Part shown: positions 31,328 to 40,700 of the stretch, one piece after another
How positions within the stretch are numbered: position 1 is the stretch's first letter
Layout: each line of letters opens with the position of its first letter
Origin: Clostridiales bacterium
GTDB taxonomy: Bacteria > Bacillota > Clostridia > Christensenellales > Borkfalkiaceae
Length of the DNA stretch: 64,000 nucleotides
Assembly: GCA_015055865.1 (NCBI GenBank)
Contig: SVHK01000002.1
Location: 24,308 to 88,307, forward strand
Reading direction: 5' to 3'
The notes under the pieces: generated by a model
What the model was told of the DNA's origin: nothing
Seen by the model: only the letters and a program-made list of their open reading frames with translations
Database searches by the model: none
Translations under genes and position numbers: made by a program

Positions 31328-32494
31328 ATGCGGATAGGTTTATTCGGTGGTTCGTTCGACCCCGTGCATATCGAACACGTCAATCTTGTAAAAAACGCAA
31401 TCGATTGCCTTGCACTTGATAAATTGATTGTTTTGCCTGCGCATACTCCGCCTCACAAACGGGGCAAGACTTTGACTTTGGACGAAACGCGTCTTGAGAT
31501 GTGCCGTTTGGCGTTTTCAGAGCTTGAAAAAGTGGAAGTAAGCGGTTACGAGCTTGAAAAAGGCGGAGTGAGTTATACTTTTGAAACTTGTCAATATTTT
31601 CGTTCGCTATATCCCAACGCTCAACTGTTTTGGTTTGTTGGAACGGATATGTTGCGAGATTTTCCTTCTTGGAAAAAACCCGATAAAATTCTTGAACTGG
31701 TAACGCTTGCCGTTTGCGCTCGCGCGGAAAAAGGCGAATGGTTAAAAAAAGAAAAAGAACATTTTTATCGTTTATTTAAAAAAGAGTTTGCTCTCATTGA
31801 TTACGAAGGAAAGGAACTTTCTTCTACGAAAATTAGAGTTCTTGCGGCGGCGGGCGAAGATATAAACGAGTTCGTTGGCGAGAAACTTGCTAAATACATC
31901 AAAGAAAAGGGCTTGTACGAAATTCAAGGCGCGTTTGAAGCTTTGGCTTTAGAAAAAACGAGCCGTAAAGAGCACAGTATTCGCGTTGCTGAGATGGCGG
32001 TAAAAAGAGCTCCGTCGCTTGGGATTCCCGAACGCTTGGCGATTACGGCTGCGCTCTTTCACGACTGCGCAAAAAACTTAGAACGGTCATCGCAGTATTT
32101 AAAGGGTTTTCAAATTGCTCAAGACGTACCTGCCCCTGTCGTTCATCAATTTGCAGGCGCGTACGTTGCGGAGAACGTATTTGGTGTGGAAAACCAAGAC
32201 GTTTTAAACGCGATACGTTATCATACGAGCGGTAGAGCGAATATGTCGGCTTTGGAAAGGTTGATTTTTCTTTCGGATATGTTGGAAGATGCTCGCGATT
32301 ACGACGTCGTAGAAAAATTAAGGGCGCTTTTTTGGGATAAAACGGACGATTTAACCGTTTGTATGGCGGTGGCGTTACAAGAAAGTTTAAGGTTCTTAAA
32401 AGAAAAGAATGTACCCGTGTACGAATTGACCGTACAAGCGGAACAATATTATAATCGATTTATAGGAGAAAAGTATGGTAGAAATTACGAGTAA
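31328..32494 (+). CDS. nadD-yqeK: nicotinate-nucleotide adenylyltransferase fused to YqeK-type HD phosphohydrolase
   Basis: GLFGGSFDPVHIEHV plus C-terminal EHSIRVAEMA ... AALFHDCAKN ... AIRYHTSGR ... IFLSDMLED. Confidence 0.93.
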   Translation: MRIGLFGGSFDPVHIEHVNLVKNAIDCLALDKLIVLPAHTPPHKRGKTLTLDETRLEMCRLAFSELEKVEVSGYELEKGGVSYTFETCQYFRSLYPNAQLFWFVGTDMLRDFPSWKKPDKILELVTLAVCARAEKGEWLKKEKEHFYRLFKKEFALIDYEGKELSSTKIRVLAAAGEDINEFVGEKLAKYIKEKGLYEIQGAFEALALEKTSRKEHSIRVAEMAVKRAPSLGIPERLAITAALFHDCAKNLERSSQYLKGFQIAQDVPAPVVHQFAGAYVAENVFGVENQDVLNAIRYHTSGRANMSALERLIFLSDMLEDARDYDVVEKLRALFWDKTDDLTVCMAVALQESLRFLKEKNVPVYELTVQAEQYYNRFIGEKYGRNYE

Positions 32495-32846
32495 AGAATT
32501 GGCGAATGCGGCGTGTAAAGCATTGGCGGATAAGCGCGGTAGAGATATCGTTACGGTATACGTTCGCGAAAAGACGGCGCTTTGCGATTATTTCGTTTTG
32601 GCAAGCGGAAGCAATCCTTCCCAAATTCGCGCAATGGGGGAAAGAGTGGAAGAATTGATTTCTAAAGAATATAATATCGACCCGACCCGAACGGAAGGGG
32701 TGCGCGACGGTAGATGGGCGGTTATCGATTACGGGGACGTAATCGTGCATATTTTTAACGACGATACCCGTTTGTTTTATCATCTGGAACGCCTTTGGGG
32801 GGACGGGGAAAATCTTGAAAAATACGTTGATCCCGACCAAGATTAA
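32475..32846 (+). CDS. rsfS: ribosome silencing factor RsfS
   Basis: VREKTALCDYFVLASGSNPSQIRAMGERVEE; GDVIVHIF. Confidence 0.93.
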   Translation: MVEITSKELANAACKALADKRGRDIVTVYVREKTALCDYFVLASGSNPSQIRAMGERVEELISKEYNIDPTRTEGVRDGRWAVIDYGDVIVHIFNDDTRLFYHLERLWGDGENLEKYVDPDQD

Positions 32847-33184
32847 TCGGATTTAAAGCGGAACTCTTTCGGCTCGGAATAAATCGTTCGGGCTTTTGGT
32901 TTTGCGCGCTTTTTTTCGACGATATAGTAGATAGGCTCTCGCTCTTTGTTTTTAGGAGCGGGAGTTTCTTGTTTTTGTTCTTCCGTTTTTGTTTTTTCTG
33001 CGTTCAGGCTTGCTTGCCAGCCGATTTTTGCAAGCAATAAAAAATGAACGACGATAAAACAAAATAGAAATAAAAATAACGTCAACGCTACGCCCGTTAA
33101 AGCGTTTGAAGTCAAGAGTCCGTCCGCGTTTTTTGTTAAAAGCGAATTGAAGTTTTTTAAATAGAATAACGAGATAAATTCCAT
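32843..33184 (-). CDS. hypothetical single-TM protein
   Basis: ORF with TM plus basic C-terminal tail. Confidence 0.45.
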   Translation of the reverse strand: MEFISLFYLKNFNSLLTKNADGLLTSNALTGVALTLFLFLFCFIVVHFLLLAKIGWQASLNAEKTKTEEQKQETPAPKNKEREPIYYIVEKKRAKPKARTIYSEPKEFRFKSD

Positions 33185-33309
33185 AGTTGAATTGTATCAC
33201 GGTAAAGTTTGTAAAGAACGGTCGATAAAAGAAAATCTTTGCCGAAGTTTGGTGAAAAAATCTTGATTTTTGCAGGGATAGAACGCTAAGATGAAACATA
33301 AAATAAGGT

Positions 33310-34008
33310 ATGAATAGCGTGAAAAAATACTCGTGTTTTATTTTGGCGTTGTGCTGTTTGGTCGTATCAGCTTATACGCTTTGTATCAAAGACGTTTCTG
33401 TCGGCGTTTCGGCGAATGAAGAATTGCACGTGCTAATCGATGCAGGGCACGGCGGTAGGGACGGTGGAGTAACGGGCGTTACGACGGGCGAAAAAGAAAG
33501 CGACGTAAACTTAAAAATTGCCTTTGCACTAAAATCCGAATTGGACGACGCCGGCTTTAAAGTAACGATGACGAGAACGACGCAGTACGGTTTGACAGAC
33601 GGGAGCGGTGCGTGGTCAAAGCAAGCAGATATGCGGATAAGGAAAAAGATTATTCAAGAGAATAATCCGTCGCTCGTAGTGTCCTTACATCAAAATTTTT
33701 ATCCGACTAGTTCTTCTCCACGCGGTGCGCAGGTGTTTTATTTAAAAAACGATGAAAAAAGTAAAAAGTTTGCTCTTTGCACGCAAAATTGTTTGAACGA
33801 ATTATATTCAAAATACGGAGCGCAATCGAGAGTTGCAATGCCGGCGGAATATTATATATTAAAATGCGCTTCTTCGCCTTCCATTATCGTTGAGTGTGGG
33901 TTTATGTCCAATCCGAAAGACGATGGTTTGTTGGATAGCGAAAGCTTTCGTTTGGCGATAGCGAAAAGTGTTTTTTCGGGGATAACCAGGTATTATTCTT
34001 TGCGGTGA
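33310..34008 (+). CDS. cwlD: N-acetylmuramoyl-L-alanine amidase (CwlD-like)
   Basis: VLIDAGHGGRDGGVTGVTTGEKESDVNLKIA; SIIVECGFMSNPKDDGLL. Confidence 0.88.
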   Translation: MNSVKKYSCFILALCCLVVSAYTLCIKDVSVGVSANEELHVLIDAGHGGRDGGVTGVTTGEKESDVNLKIAFALKSELDDAGFKVTMTRTTQYGLTDGSGAWSKQADMRIRKKIIQENNPSLVVSLHQNFYPTSSSPRGAQVFYLKNDEKSKKFALCTQNCLNELYSKYGAQSRVAMPAEYYILKCASSPSIIVECGFMSNPKDDGLLDSESFRLAIAKSVFSGITRYYSLR

Positions 34009-34118
34009 TAAAAAAATAATGAAAATGACGAAAATGACGACGAAAGCTTTGCAATCGCTTGTCATTTTTTTCTCTTTATGTTATAATGTAGATTGAGATA
34101 AAACGTAACGGAAGTGGA

Positions 34119-34568
34119 ATGGAAATGCTTTTGCAGGGCGAAAATTTAACTAAAGAGCAAGCGAAACGTACGAACCCCGTAACCCTTGCGTTCGTAGGCG
34201 ACGCAGTTTACGCTTTATACGTGAGAGAACGGCTCGTGAAATCAAATGCGGGAAAGGTGGGCGATTATCAACGCTCGTCAGCGAAAATTCTTTCGGCGCG
34301 TGGTCAAAGCGAGTTTTTAGCGGAAATAGAAGAGTTGTTTACGGAAGAAGAAAAAGAAATTTTTCTTCGCGGTAGAAACGCTAAAAAAGCGACGAAAAGT
34401 AAAAACGCAAGTCCGGCGGAGTACAACCGTTCGACGGGATTAGAGTCGGTTATTGGCTTTTTATATTTAACGGGCGACGTAAAGAGAATAGAAGAACTAT
34501 TGTCTGCGTTAGACGATGAAAAGTTCCAAACTATTTGCCAAGCGAGCGCTTTTAAGCCTTCGCATTAA
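34119..34568 (+). CDS. mrnC: Mini-ribonuclease 3
   Basis: LAFVGDAVYALYVRERL, YNRSTGLESVIGFLYLTGD. Confidence 0.92.
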   Translation: MEMLLQGENLTKEQAKRTNPVTLAFVGDAVYALYVRERLVKSNAGKVGDYQRSSAKILSARGQSEFLAEIEELFTEEEKEIFLRGRNAKKATKSKNASPAEYNRSTGLESVIGFLYLTGDVKRIEELLSALDDEKFQTICQASAFKPSH

Positions 34569-34600
34569 ACGTTTAAGCGATAGAAATATTAGAAAGGAAG

Positions 34601-35329
34601 TTGATTATGAAAACGGAAGGAAGAAACGCAGTCGGAGAACTTTTAAAAACGGGCAAAAATATCGATAAGCTTTTAATTGAAAAGGGAGCGCAAGGTTCGC
34701 TTTCCATTTTATTTGCGCAAGCGAGAAGAAAAAATATCCGCGTGCAGTTCGTTGATAAGCTCGTTTTGGATAAGGAAAGCGTAACAGGTCGGCATCAAGG
34801 CGTCATTGCATTTACGACCGATTACGAATATTACGAGCTTGAAGATATAATCGGGGAAAAGAAAAGCGAAAAGGGCGGGTTTATTATTCTTTGCGACGGT
34901 ATTGAAGACGTGCATAATCTTGGTAGCATTATAAGAGTCGCGGAGTGCTCGGGCGCGGACGGCGTGGTAATTCCTAAAACGGGTAGCGCTTCCGTAACGG
35001 AAAGCGTAATCCGTATTTCGGCTGGCGCGGCGGAGCATATGAAGGTGGCTAAGGTCGCAAATTTAAATCAAACGATTGAGTTTTTACAAAAGAACGGGTA
35101 TTGGATTTACGCGCTTGAAGCTGGTGGAGAAGATATTTATAAAGAAAACTTTTCAGGAAACGTTGCGCTCGTTGTGGGCGGAGAAGATAGCGGGGTTAAA
35201 CGTTTAACGAAAGAAAAATGCGATAAAGTTTTATCTATACCCTTGCAGGGCAAAGTCAATTCTTTAAACGCGTCGGTTGCGTTGGGTATTGCGGCTTATG
35301 AAGTCGTTAGAAACCGTATAAAAGGTTGA
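34601..35329 (+). CDS. rlmB: 23S rRNA (guanosine-2'-O)-methyltransferase RlmB/TrmH family
   Basis: DGIEDVHNLGSIIRVAECSGADGVVIPKTGSASVT; LNASVALGIAAYE. Confidence 0.93.
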   Translation: MIMKTEGRNAVGELLKTGKNIDKLLIEKGAQGSLSILFAQARRKNIRVQFVDKLVLDKESVTGRHQGVIAFTTDYEYYELEDIIGEKKSEKGGFIILCDGIEDVHNLGSIIRVAECSGADGVVIPKTGSASVTESVIRISAGAAEHMKVAKVANLNQTIEFLQKNGYWIYALEAGGEDIYKENFSGNVALVVGGEDSGVKRLTKEKCDKVLSIPLQGKVNSLNASVALGIAAYEVVRNRIKG

Positions 35330-35336
35330 TGAAAAG

Positions 35337-35918
35337 ATGAACGTGGATATTAAAGACGAGATATTGGTCGAAAAAGCTCGCAATGGAGATAATCGCGCGA
35401 TGGACGAATTGTTGCTTCGGTACGTTGGAGTAGTTCGCAGTAAAGCGCGGAGATTTTTTCTTGTGGGCGGTGAAACGGAAGACCTTATTCAAGAAGGAAT
35501 GATAGGCTTGTACCACGCAATTAACGATTATAAAACGGAAGGCGAAAATTTAAGTTTTAAAAATTTTGCTTATCTTTGCGTAACAAGACGGATTATCGAC
35601 GCGGTTAAATCGTCCGCGCGCAAAAAAAATACGCCGTTGAACAGTTACGTTTCTTTGCTGGACGCGGACGAAATGGCCGTGTCGCAAGGCCCGGAAGACG
35701 AATTGATTCGCAACGAAGATAAACGCGAATTTTATCAAAAAATAAGCAAACAATTATCCGATTTCGAATTTCGCGTAACCGTAATGTATATAGAAGGGAT
35801 GAGTTGTTTAGAAATTTGCGAAAGTACGGGTAAATCGGAGAAAAGCGTGGACAACGCAATTCAACGCGGTAAGAAAAAACTGCAAAATATTCTTGGCTTA
35901 AACAATCAAGGCAAGTAA
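35337..35918 (+). CDS. sigH: sporulation sigma factor SigH
   Basis: GETEDLIQEGMIGLYHAINDYK; region 4 MSCLEICESTGKSEKSVDNAIQRGKKKL. Confidence 0.9.
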   Translation: MNVDIKDEILVEKARNGDNRAMDELLLRYVGVVRSKARRFFLVGGETEDLIQEGMIGLYHAINDYKTEGENLSFKNFAYLCVTRRIIDAVKSSARKKNTPLNSYVSLLDADEMAVSQGPEDELIRNEDKREFYQKISKQLSDFEFRVTVMYIEGMSCLEICESTGKSEKSVDNAIQRGKKKLQNILGLNNQGK

Positions 35919-35933
35919 GAAAAGGAGAGAGAA

Positions 35934-37631
35934 ATGGCGTATTTGGCGTTATACCGTATGTTCAGACCGACCACACTCGACGACGTGGTGCGCCAAGAAC
36001 ATATCGTAACCATTTTGAAAAACCAAATAGAAACGGGCAGAGTGGGGCATGCATATTTATTTTGCGGACCGCGCGGAACGGGTAAGACGAGTATTGCGAA
36101 AATTTTTGCGTCGGCGATTAATTGCGAAAATCCCGTAAACGGTTCGCCTTGTGGGAAATGTAGCGCTTGCAAGAGCCTTTCCGACCCCTCGAATTTGGAT
36201 ATTTCGGAAATCGACGCGGCGTCTAATAACGGCGTTGATGAAATGCGTGATTTGCGAGAAAAAGTGCAATATCCGCCCGTTGCAGGAAAATATAAGGTGT
36301 ATATCATCGACGAAGCGCATATGCTTTCGCAAAACGCTTTCAACGCGCTTTTAAAGACGTTGGAAGAACCGCCGGCGCACGCCGTATTTATTTTGGCGAC
36401 GACGGAATCGCAAAAAATTCCCGCGACGATTCTTTCAAGATGTATGCGTTTTGATTTTAAACTGATTCCGCAAGCCGACCTTGAACTTCGCTTAAAGAAA
36501 GTTTTAACGACGATTGGTAAAAAATACGAGGAAGAAGCGGTTTCAGCAATCGCGCGTGCAGGTGCAGGGAGCGTGAGAGATATGCTTTCACTTGCCGATA
36601 CTTGCGTTTCTTATTCGGGGGATAAAGTAACTTACGAAGCGGTTAGTGCGGTGCTTGGTAAAGCGGATTTCAGAACGGTAACTTCGCTTTGTTCCGCTAT
36701 ACTTTTAGGTCAAGTTGGCGAAGCGTTAGAACGTACGGAAGGCGTGCTTTCCACAGGCAAAAACGTCGGCGCACTTTTGGTGGATATTTTGGGTTTTTTA
36801 AACGATTGCGCAGTAGTAAAAACTTGTCGCGACGCGCAAAATATTTTAGCGATGCCCAAAGAAACTTATCAGGAGATAGCGAAAATTTCTCGTGAAATAG
36901 ACGGGCACCGTTTGTTGCGTACGACGGAAATTTTCGTAACGCTTGAAAACGATTTGCGGTATTCTGCATCGCCGAGAGTGTTGTTGGAGTCGGCTGTTTT
37001 AAAGGCGAGTATGCCACAAACGGATTACGATATAGAGTCCTTGCTTGCCCGAATTTCGGCGTTGGAGAAGAAACTTGAAAACGGAGTAACGATTACGAAA
37101 ACGGTAAGCGTGGAAACAACGTCGGATTCGCCGAATAAAAAAGAAACGGAAGAACGGGCAAACGAGCCGATTTACGACGCGCCGTTGATGGACGAACCGC
37201 CTGCTGAGTTTGGCGGATATTACGAAGAACCGACGCCGATAAAGATAGAAGAAAAGAAAGTGGAAGAACCGGTTGCGCCGGTAAAACCGGTCGTTAAAAA
37301 GGCGGTTGCGGGCGATGCGAAATCTACTTACGGTACGTTTTTACGCGCGCTTAGAAGAAATAGTAAAAACGGCGTTTTATTTACGATTTGTACCGATTTG
37401 GATTATTTGTACGAGGACGACTCGTTCGTTTTGATTACGGAAAGCGAGTCGATATATCGTTCGCTTACCAAACCCGAACATTATCAAATAATAGAGCAGA
37501 CGTTCGAATCAATCGGAATAAATCAAGACGGTTTTGCCATTCGTCAGCGTGGTAAAAAGTCTGACGATTTTAATAAGGGAGTCGAAGAACTTAAACAAAA
37601 ATTTGCCGGTGTAAAAATCGACGTAAAATAA
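35934..37631 (+). CDS. dnaX: DNA polymerase III subunit gamma/tau
   Basis: LYRMFRPTTLDDVVRQEHIVTILKNQI, GPRGTGKTSIAKIFASAINC, zinc finger CGKCSAC, IIDEAHMLS. Confidence 0.97.
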   Translation: MAYLALYRMFRPTTLDDVVRQEHIVTILKNQIETGRVGHAYLFCGPRGTGKTSIAKIFASAINCENPVNGSPCGKCSACKSLSDPSNLDISEIDAASNNGVDEMRDLREKVQYPPVAGKYKVYIIDEAHMLSQNAFNALLKTLEEPPAHAVFILATTESQKIPATILSRCMRFDFKLIPQADLELRLKKVLTTIGKKYEEEAVSAIARAGAGSVRDMLSLADTCVSYSGDKVTYEAVSAVLGKADFRTVTSLCSAILLGQVGEALERTEGVLSTGKNVGALLVDILGFLNDCAVVKTCRDAQNILAMPKETYQEIAKISREIDGHRLLRTTEIFVTLENDLRYSASPRVLLESAVLKASMPQTDYDIESLLARISALEKKLENGVTITKTVSVETTSDSPNKKETEERANEPIYDAPLMDEPPAEFGGYYEEPTPIKIEEKKVEEPVAPVKPVVKKAVAGDAKSTYGTFLRALRRNSKNGVLFTICTDLDYLYEDDSFVLITESESIYRSLTKPEHYQIIEQTFESIGINQDGFAIRQRGKKSDDFNKGVEELKQKFAGVKIDVK

Positions 37632-37650
37632 GAAATAAGGAGAAAAAAAT

Positions 37651-37983
37651 ATGGCAGGATTTAAAGGGAATAACGGCGGAATGCAAAACTTGATGATGCA
37701 AGCAAAGAAGATGCAGGAAGAAATGGAAAAGACGGCGGCTTTGCTTGACGATTGGGAAGTCGTTGGAACGTCGGCTGGCGAGGCAGTCGTCGTATATATG
37801 AACGCGAAAAAGATTATAAACGGTATTGAATTGGACGAAAGTATCGTAGACCCTACGGACGTAGAAATGCTTGAAGACCTTATTATGGCGGCGATTAACG
37901 ACGGTTACGCAAAAGCGGATAAGGTTTACGAAGAAAAGATGGGGCAATACGGCAATATGGGTTCGCTCGGCGGTTTGCTCTAA
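37651..37983 (+). CDS. ybaB: YbaB/EbfC family nucleoid-associated protein
   Basis: MQNLMMQAKKMQEEMEKTAALL; position between dnaX and recR. Confidence 0.93.
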   Translation: MAGFKGNNGGMQNLMMQAKKMQEEMEKTAALLDDWEVVGTSAGEAVVVYMNAKKIINGIELDESIVDPTDVEMLEDLIMAAINDGYAKADKVYEEKMGQYGNMGSLGGLL

Positions 37984-38031
37984 ATAAAAATTGAGCCGAT
38001 TCGGTAAATCGAGTCGGTTGAAAAGGTAATT

Positions 38032-38625
38032 ATGGAAATTTTTATTGAACCTATCGGAAAACTGATTAACGAGTTTTCCAAGCTCCCCGGTGTGGGAAAA
38101 AAGACCGCACAACGTTACGCGTATAAAATTATCGATATGTCGGAGTCGGACGCAAGAGCTTTTGCGGACGCGATTATCGGCGTAAAACGCAAGGTGAAAT
38201 ATTGTAGTATATGCGGTAATTTCACGGAAAAGGAAACGTGTGAAATTTGTTCGACGAGAGAAACGGACGTAATTTGCGTGGTGAAAGAGCCTAAAGACGT
38301 TGTCGCGATAGAAAAATTGCACGAATTTAAAGGGGTTTATCACGTTCTCCACGGCGTTATTGACCCAATGGACGGCATAGGTCCAAACGATATTCGAATT
38401 CGTGAACTGCTTGCTCGTTTGAACGACGGGAAGGTAAAAGAAGTAATCGTAGCCACCAACCCCGACGTTTCGGGGGACGCGACGGCGATGTATTTGGCTC
38501 GGCTTATTAAGCCGTTAGGCATTAGCGTAACCCGTCTTGCGCACGGTATTCCCGTTGGTTCTGAGATTGAATATACCGACGACGTAACGCTTACGCGTGC
38601 GTTTGTAGAACGCAATCAATTATAA
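38032..38625 (+). CDS. recR: recombination protein RecR
   Basis: INEFSKLPGVGKKTAQRYA, CSICGNFTEKETCEIC, GVYHVLHGVIDPMDGIGP. Confidence 0.97.
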   Translation: MEIFIEPIGKLINEFSKLPGVGKKTAQRYAYKIIDMSESDARAFADAIIGVKRKVKYCSICGNFTEKETCEICSTRETDVICVVKEPKDVVAIEKLHEFKGVYHVLHGVIDPMDGIGPNDIRIRELLARLNDGKVKEVIVATNPDVSGDATAMYLARLIKPLGISVTRLAHGIPVGSEIEYTDDVTLTRAFVERNQL

Positions 38626-38643
38626 AAAAGGAATTAAAATAAA

Positions 38644-38678
38644 AAAACTCCGCGTTTTTGTAAACGCGGAGTTTTTCG
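38644..38678. terminator. bidirectional terminator after recR
   Basis: AAACTCCGCGTTT/AAACGCGGAGTTTTT. Confidence 0.85.
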
Positions 38679-38688
38679 TTATTGTCGT

Positions 38689-39972
38689 TTAGAAACGGAA
38701 TTTTTTGCGCTTTAAAGCTTTACGCATTGAACAGTAGGGAATACTGATAACGAAAAGGATAAACACTGCGACGACTGCGAGAATACCCGACGACGCGAAA
38801 TGTAAAGTAAACATTTGCATTTCGGCAGAACCTTTGACGAATTGGAAAATTAAAGTCGGGGTAAGCCAAAGCAAAAGACCGGGAAGATGACCGAGCCATA
38901 AAGGCAATTTTAATTTAATGGAGTTATCTCTAAAGAATAATTTGAAGAGAATTTTAATGATGAGATATACCCAAGTAAAGATGGAAAATACAAGCACGAA
39001 AGCACTGATTTTAAGCGCAGTAGCGATAATCTCGGTTATATTTTCAGGGAGCAAGTCGTAAACCTTTTCCTTTACGTTTGCTTTAAGTTCTTGAACGGTT
39101 TCGCTGTCTTGTTGGGGTTCGACGCTTGCCGAAACGGGGTTTGCGGTAACCAATGCGCTATCGTCAGCCGGCGCAAGCGCGTCTAAACCGCCTAAAAGCA
39201 AGCTCGCAATAGCGTCTTCGATATTGATTTTACCGTCTTCGTTTTCAAATTGAGCAAGACCGTTTTGAATTGCGTCGCGGAGCGCGTCTTCGTCTACGTT
39301 ATCAATAGCGCTAAACGCGTCGTCGTCTGTTTCTTTCAAGGAAGCTTTAATATTATCGAAAGTATCAAGAACGATTTCAGTTGCTTCTTCAGCGGTTTTT
39401 TCGCCACTTTGTAATGCGGTCGTTAAATCGTCTAATTGTGAATTAAACCATTCGTCGTCAAATTCGTAAGCGTTAAGTTTTTCTTGTATTTCGGCTTCCG
39501 AACCGTAACTACTCAACGCGGAGAAAATCGATTGTTTGGTTTGTTCTACGGCAATACTCTTTGCGATTTCAAGCGCAACGTTTTTAAGCACGGGCATTAA
39601 ATTATCCACGATAGCGTCAACTTGTTCGTCAAGCAAAGCTTTTACGGGTTCCGACATATCGGGGTTGAGATTGCCTTGTTGGAAAAGTTGCGCAAGCATT
39701 TTGGTGTTCGTTTGCCAAAGAAGTTCGGCGGGAATTTCAATAGATGCTTCGAATTCGATGCCGTTTTGTAAAGCTACGTCCAAATTAGCGTTGGGGTATT
39801 CCTCTAAAGGGATAAGCTCGACTAATTGTTCTTTATCTAATTTAATTTTGGCGTTAACCGACCAAAACGGTTGAACGGCGTAACTCGTTACGACTAAAAA
39901 AGATAAAATTAAAATTATGACGTTGAAAACGAAAATTGATAAGCGATTGCTTGAAATTTTAGAATTACTCAT
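38689..39972 (-). CDS. hypothetical membrane protein with long acidic/Ala-rich extracytoplasmic region
   Basis: N-terminal TM, central helical acidic segment, C-terminal TMs. Confidence 0.55.
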   Translation of the reverse strand: MSNSKISSNRLSIFVFNVIILILSFLVVTSYAVQPFWSVNAKIKLDKEQLVELIPLEEYPNANLDVALQNGIEFEASIEIPAELLWQTNTKMLAQLFQQGNLNPDMSEPVKALLDEQVDAIVDNLMPVLKNVALEIAKSIAVEQTKQSIFSALSSYGSEAEIQEKLNAYEFDDEWFNSQLDDLTTALQSGEKTAEEATEIVLDTFDNIKASLKETDDDAFSAIDNVDEDALRDAIQNGLAQFENEDGKINIEDAIASLLLGGLDALAPADDSALVTANPVSASVEPQQDSETVQELKANVKEKVYDLLPENITEIIATALKISAFVLVFSIFTWVYLIIKILFKLFFRDNSIKLKLPLWLGHLPGLLLWLTPTLIFQFVKGSAEMQMFTLHFASSGILAVVAVFILFVISIPYCSMRKALKRKKFRF

Positions 39973-40226
39973 AGCGCCTCCAAGATAGTCCTTTACAATA
40001 ATATATTTCTACACATAATATAGTGTAAACTATTTTTATTAAAAAGTCAATAGTTTTTTTAGGTTAACGGAAAATATTTTTACGAAATGAAGAATAAAAG
40101 CAGGGTAATTCCCCCAAGATATGGATATGGAAAAAATTAAGATTTTGGAAAGTATGCGTAATCGCGACGAGCGGGAAACCTGTTTCCCCGAAAAGATAAA
40201 GAATATAACTGAAAAAAGGAGAGAGT

Positions 40227-40685
40227 ATGACGGGAAAAGATAACGAAAATTATAACAAAGAGTATATTGAATACGTTAAATCGTTCGACCCACCGACTCA
40301 ACATTTTAAAAACTGTTTTAGAGCCTTTATCGTTGGTGGTTTAATTTGTTGCGTAGGGCAATTTATCCGTCTATTTTTGGAAAACGTATTTTCGCTTTCA
40401 GGGGATGAACTTGCGGGCGCAACGAGTATGTTGCTTATCTTTTTGGGGTGCTTTTTGACGGGGTTAGGCGTTTACGATAGAGTCGGACGGAACGCCGGTG
40501 CAGGCTCAATCGTACCCATTACGGGCTTTGCAAATAGCGTAGCGTCGCCCGCAATGGAGTTTAAAACGGAAGGGTTTATTTACGGTTTGGCAGCGAAAAT
40601 GTTTATCGTAGCAGGTCCAATTATCGTTTACGGTGTGCTTTCCGGTTCACTTGTGGGTGTGATTTATTGGTTGCTTGGATTGTAA
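40227..40685 (+). CDS. spoVAC: stage V sporulation protein AC
   Basis: FRAFIVGGLICCVGQFIRLF; NAGAGSIVPITGFANSVASPAMEFKTEGFIYGLAAKMFIVAGPIIVYG. Confidence 0.95.
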   Translation: MTGKDNENYNKEYIEYVKSFDPPTQHFKNCFRAFIVGGLICCVGQFIRLFLENVFSLSGDELAGATSMLLIFLGCFLTGLGVYDRVGRNAGAGSIVPITGFANSVASPAMEFKTEGFIYGLAAKMFIVAGPIIVYGVLSGSLVGVIYWLLGL

Positions 40686-40700
40686 AGAAAGGGGGCAGGT

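Noticed and set aside
37591-38352. 253-aa minus-strand ORF over ybaB/recR
   Set aside because: Antisense to two conserved genes with perfect motifs; no domain signal
40121-40243. 40-aa ORF (MDMEKIKILESMRNRDERETCFPEKIKN...) overlapping the spoVAC start, possible leader peptide
   Set aside because: No Shine-Dalgarno before either ATG and no way to show conservation here; noted only
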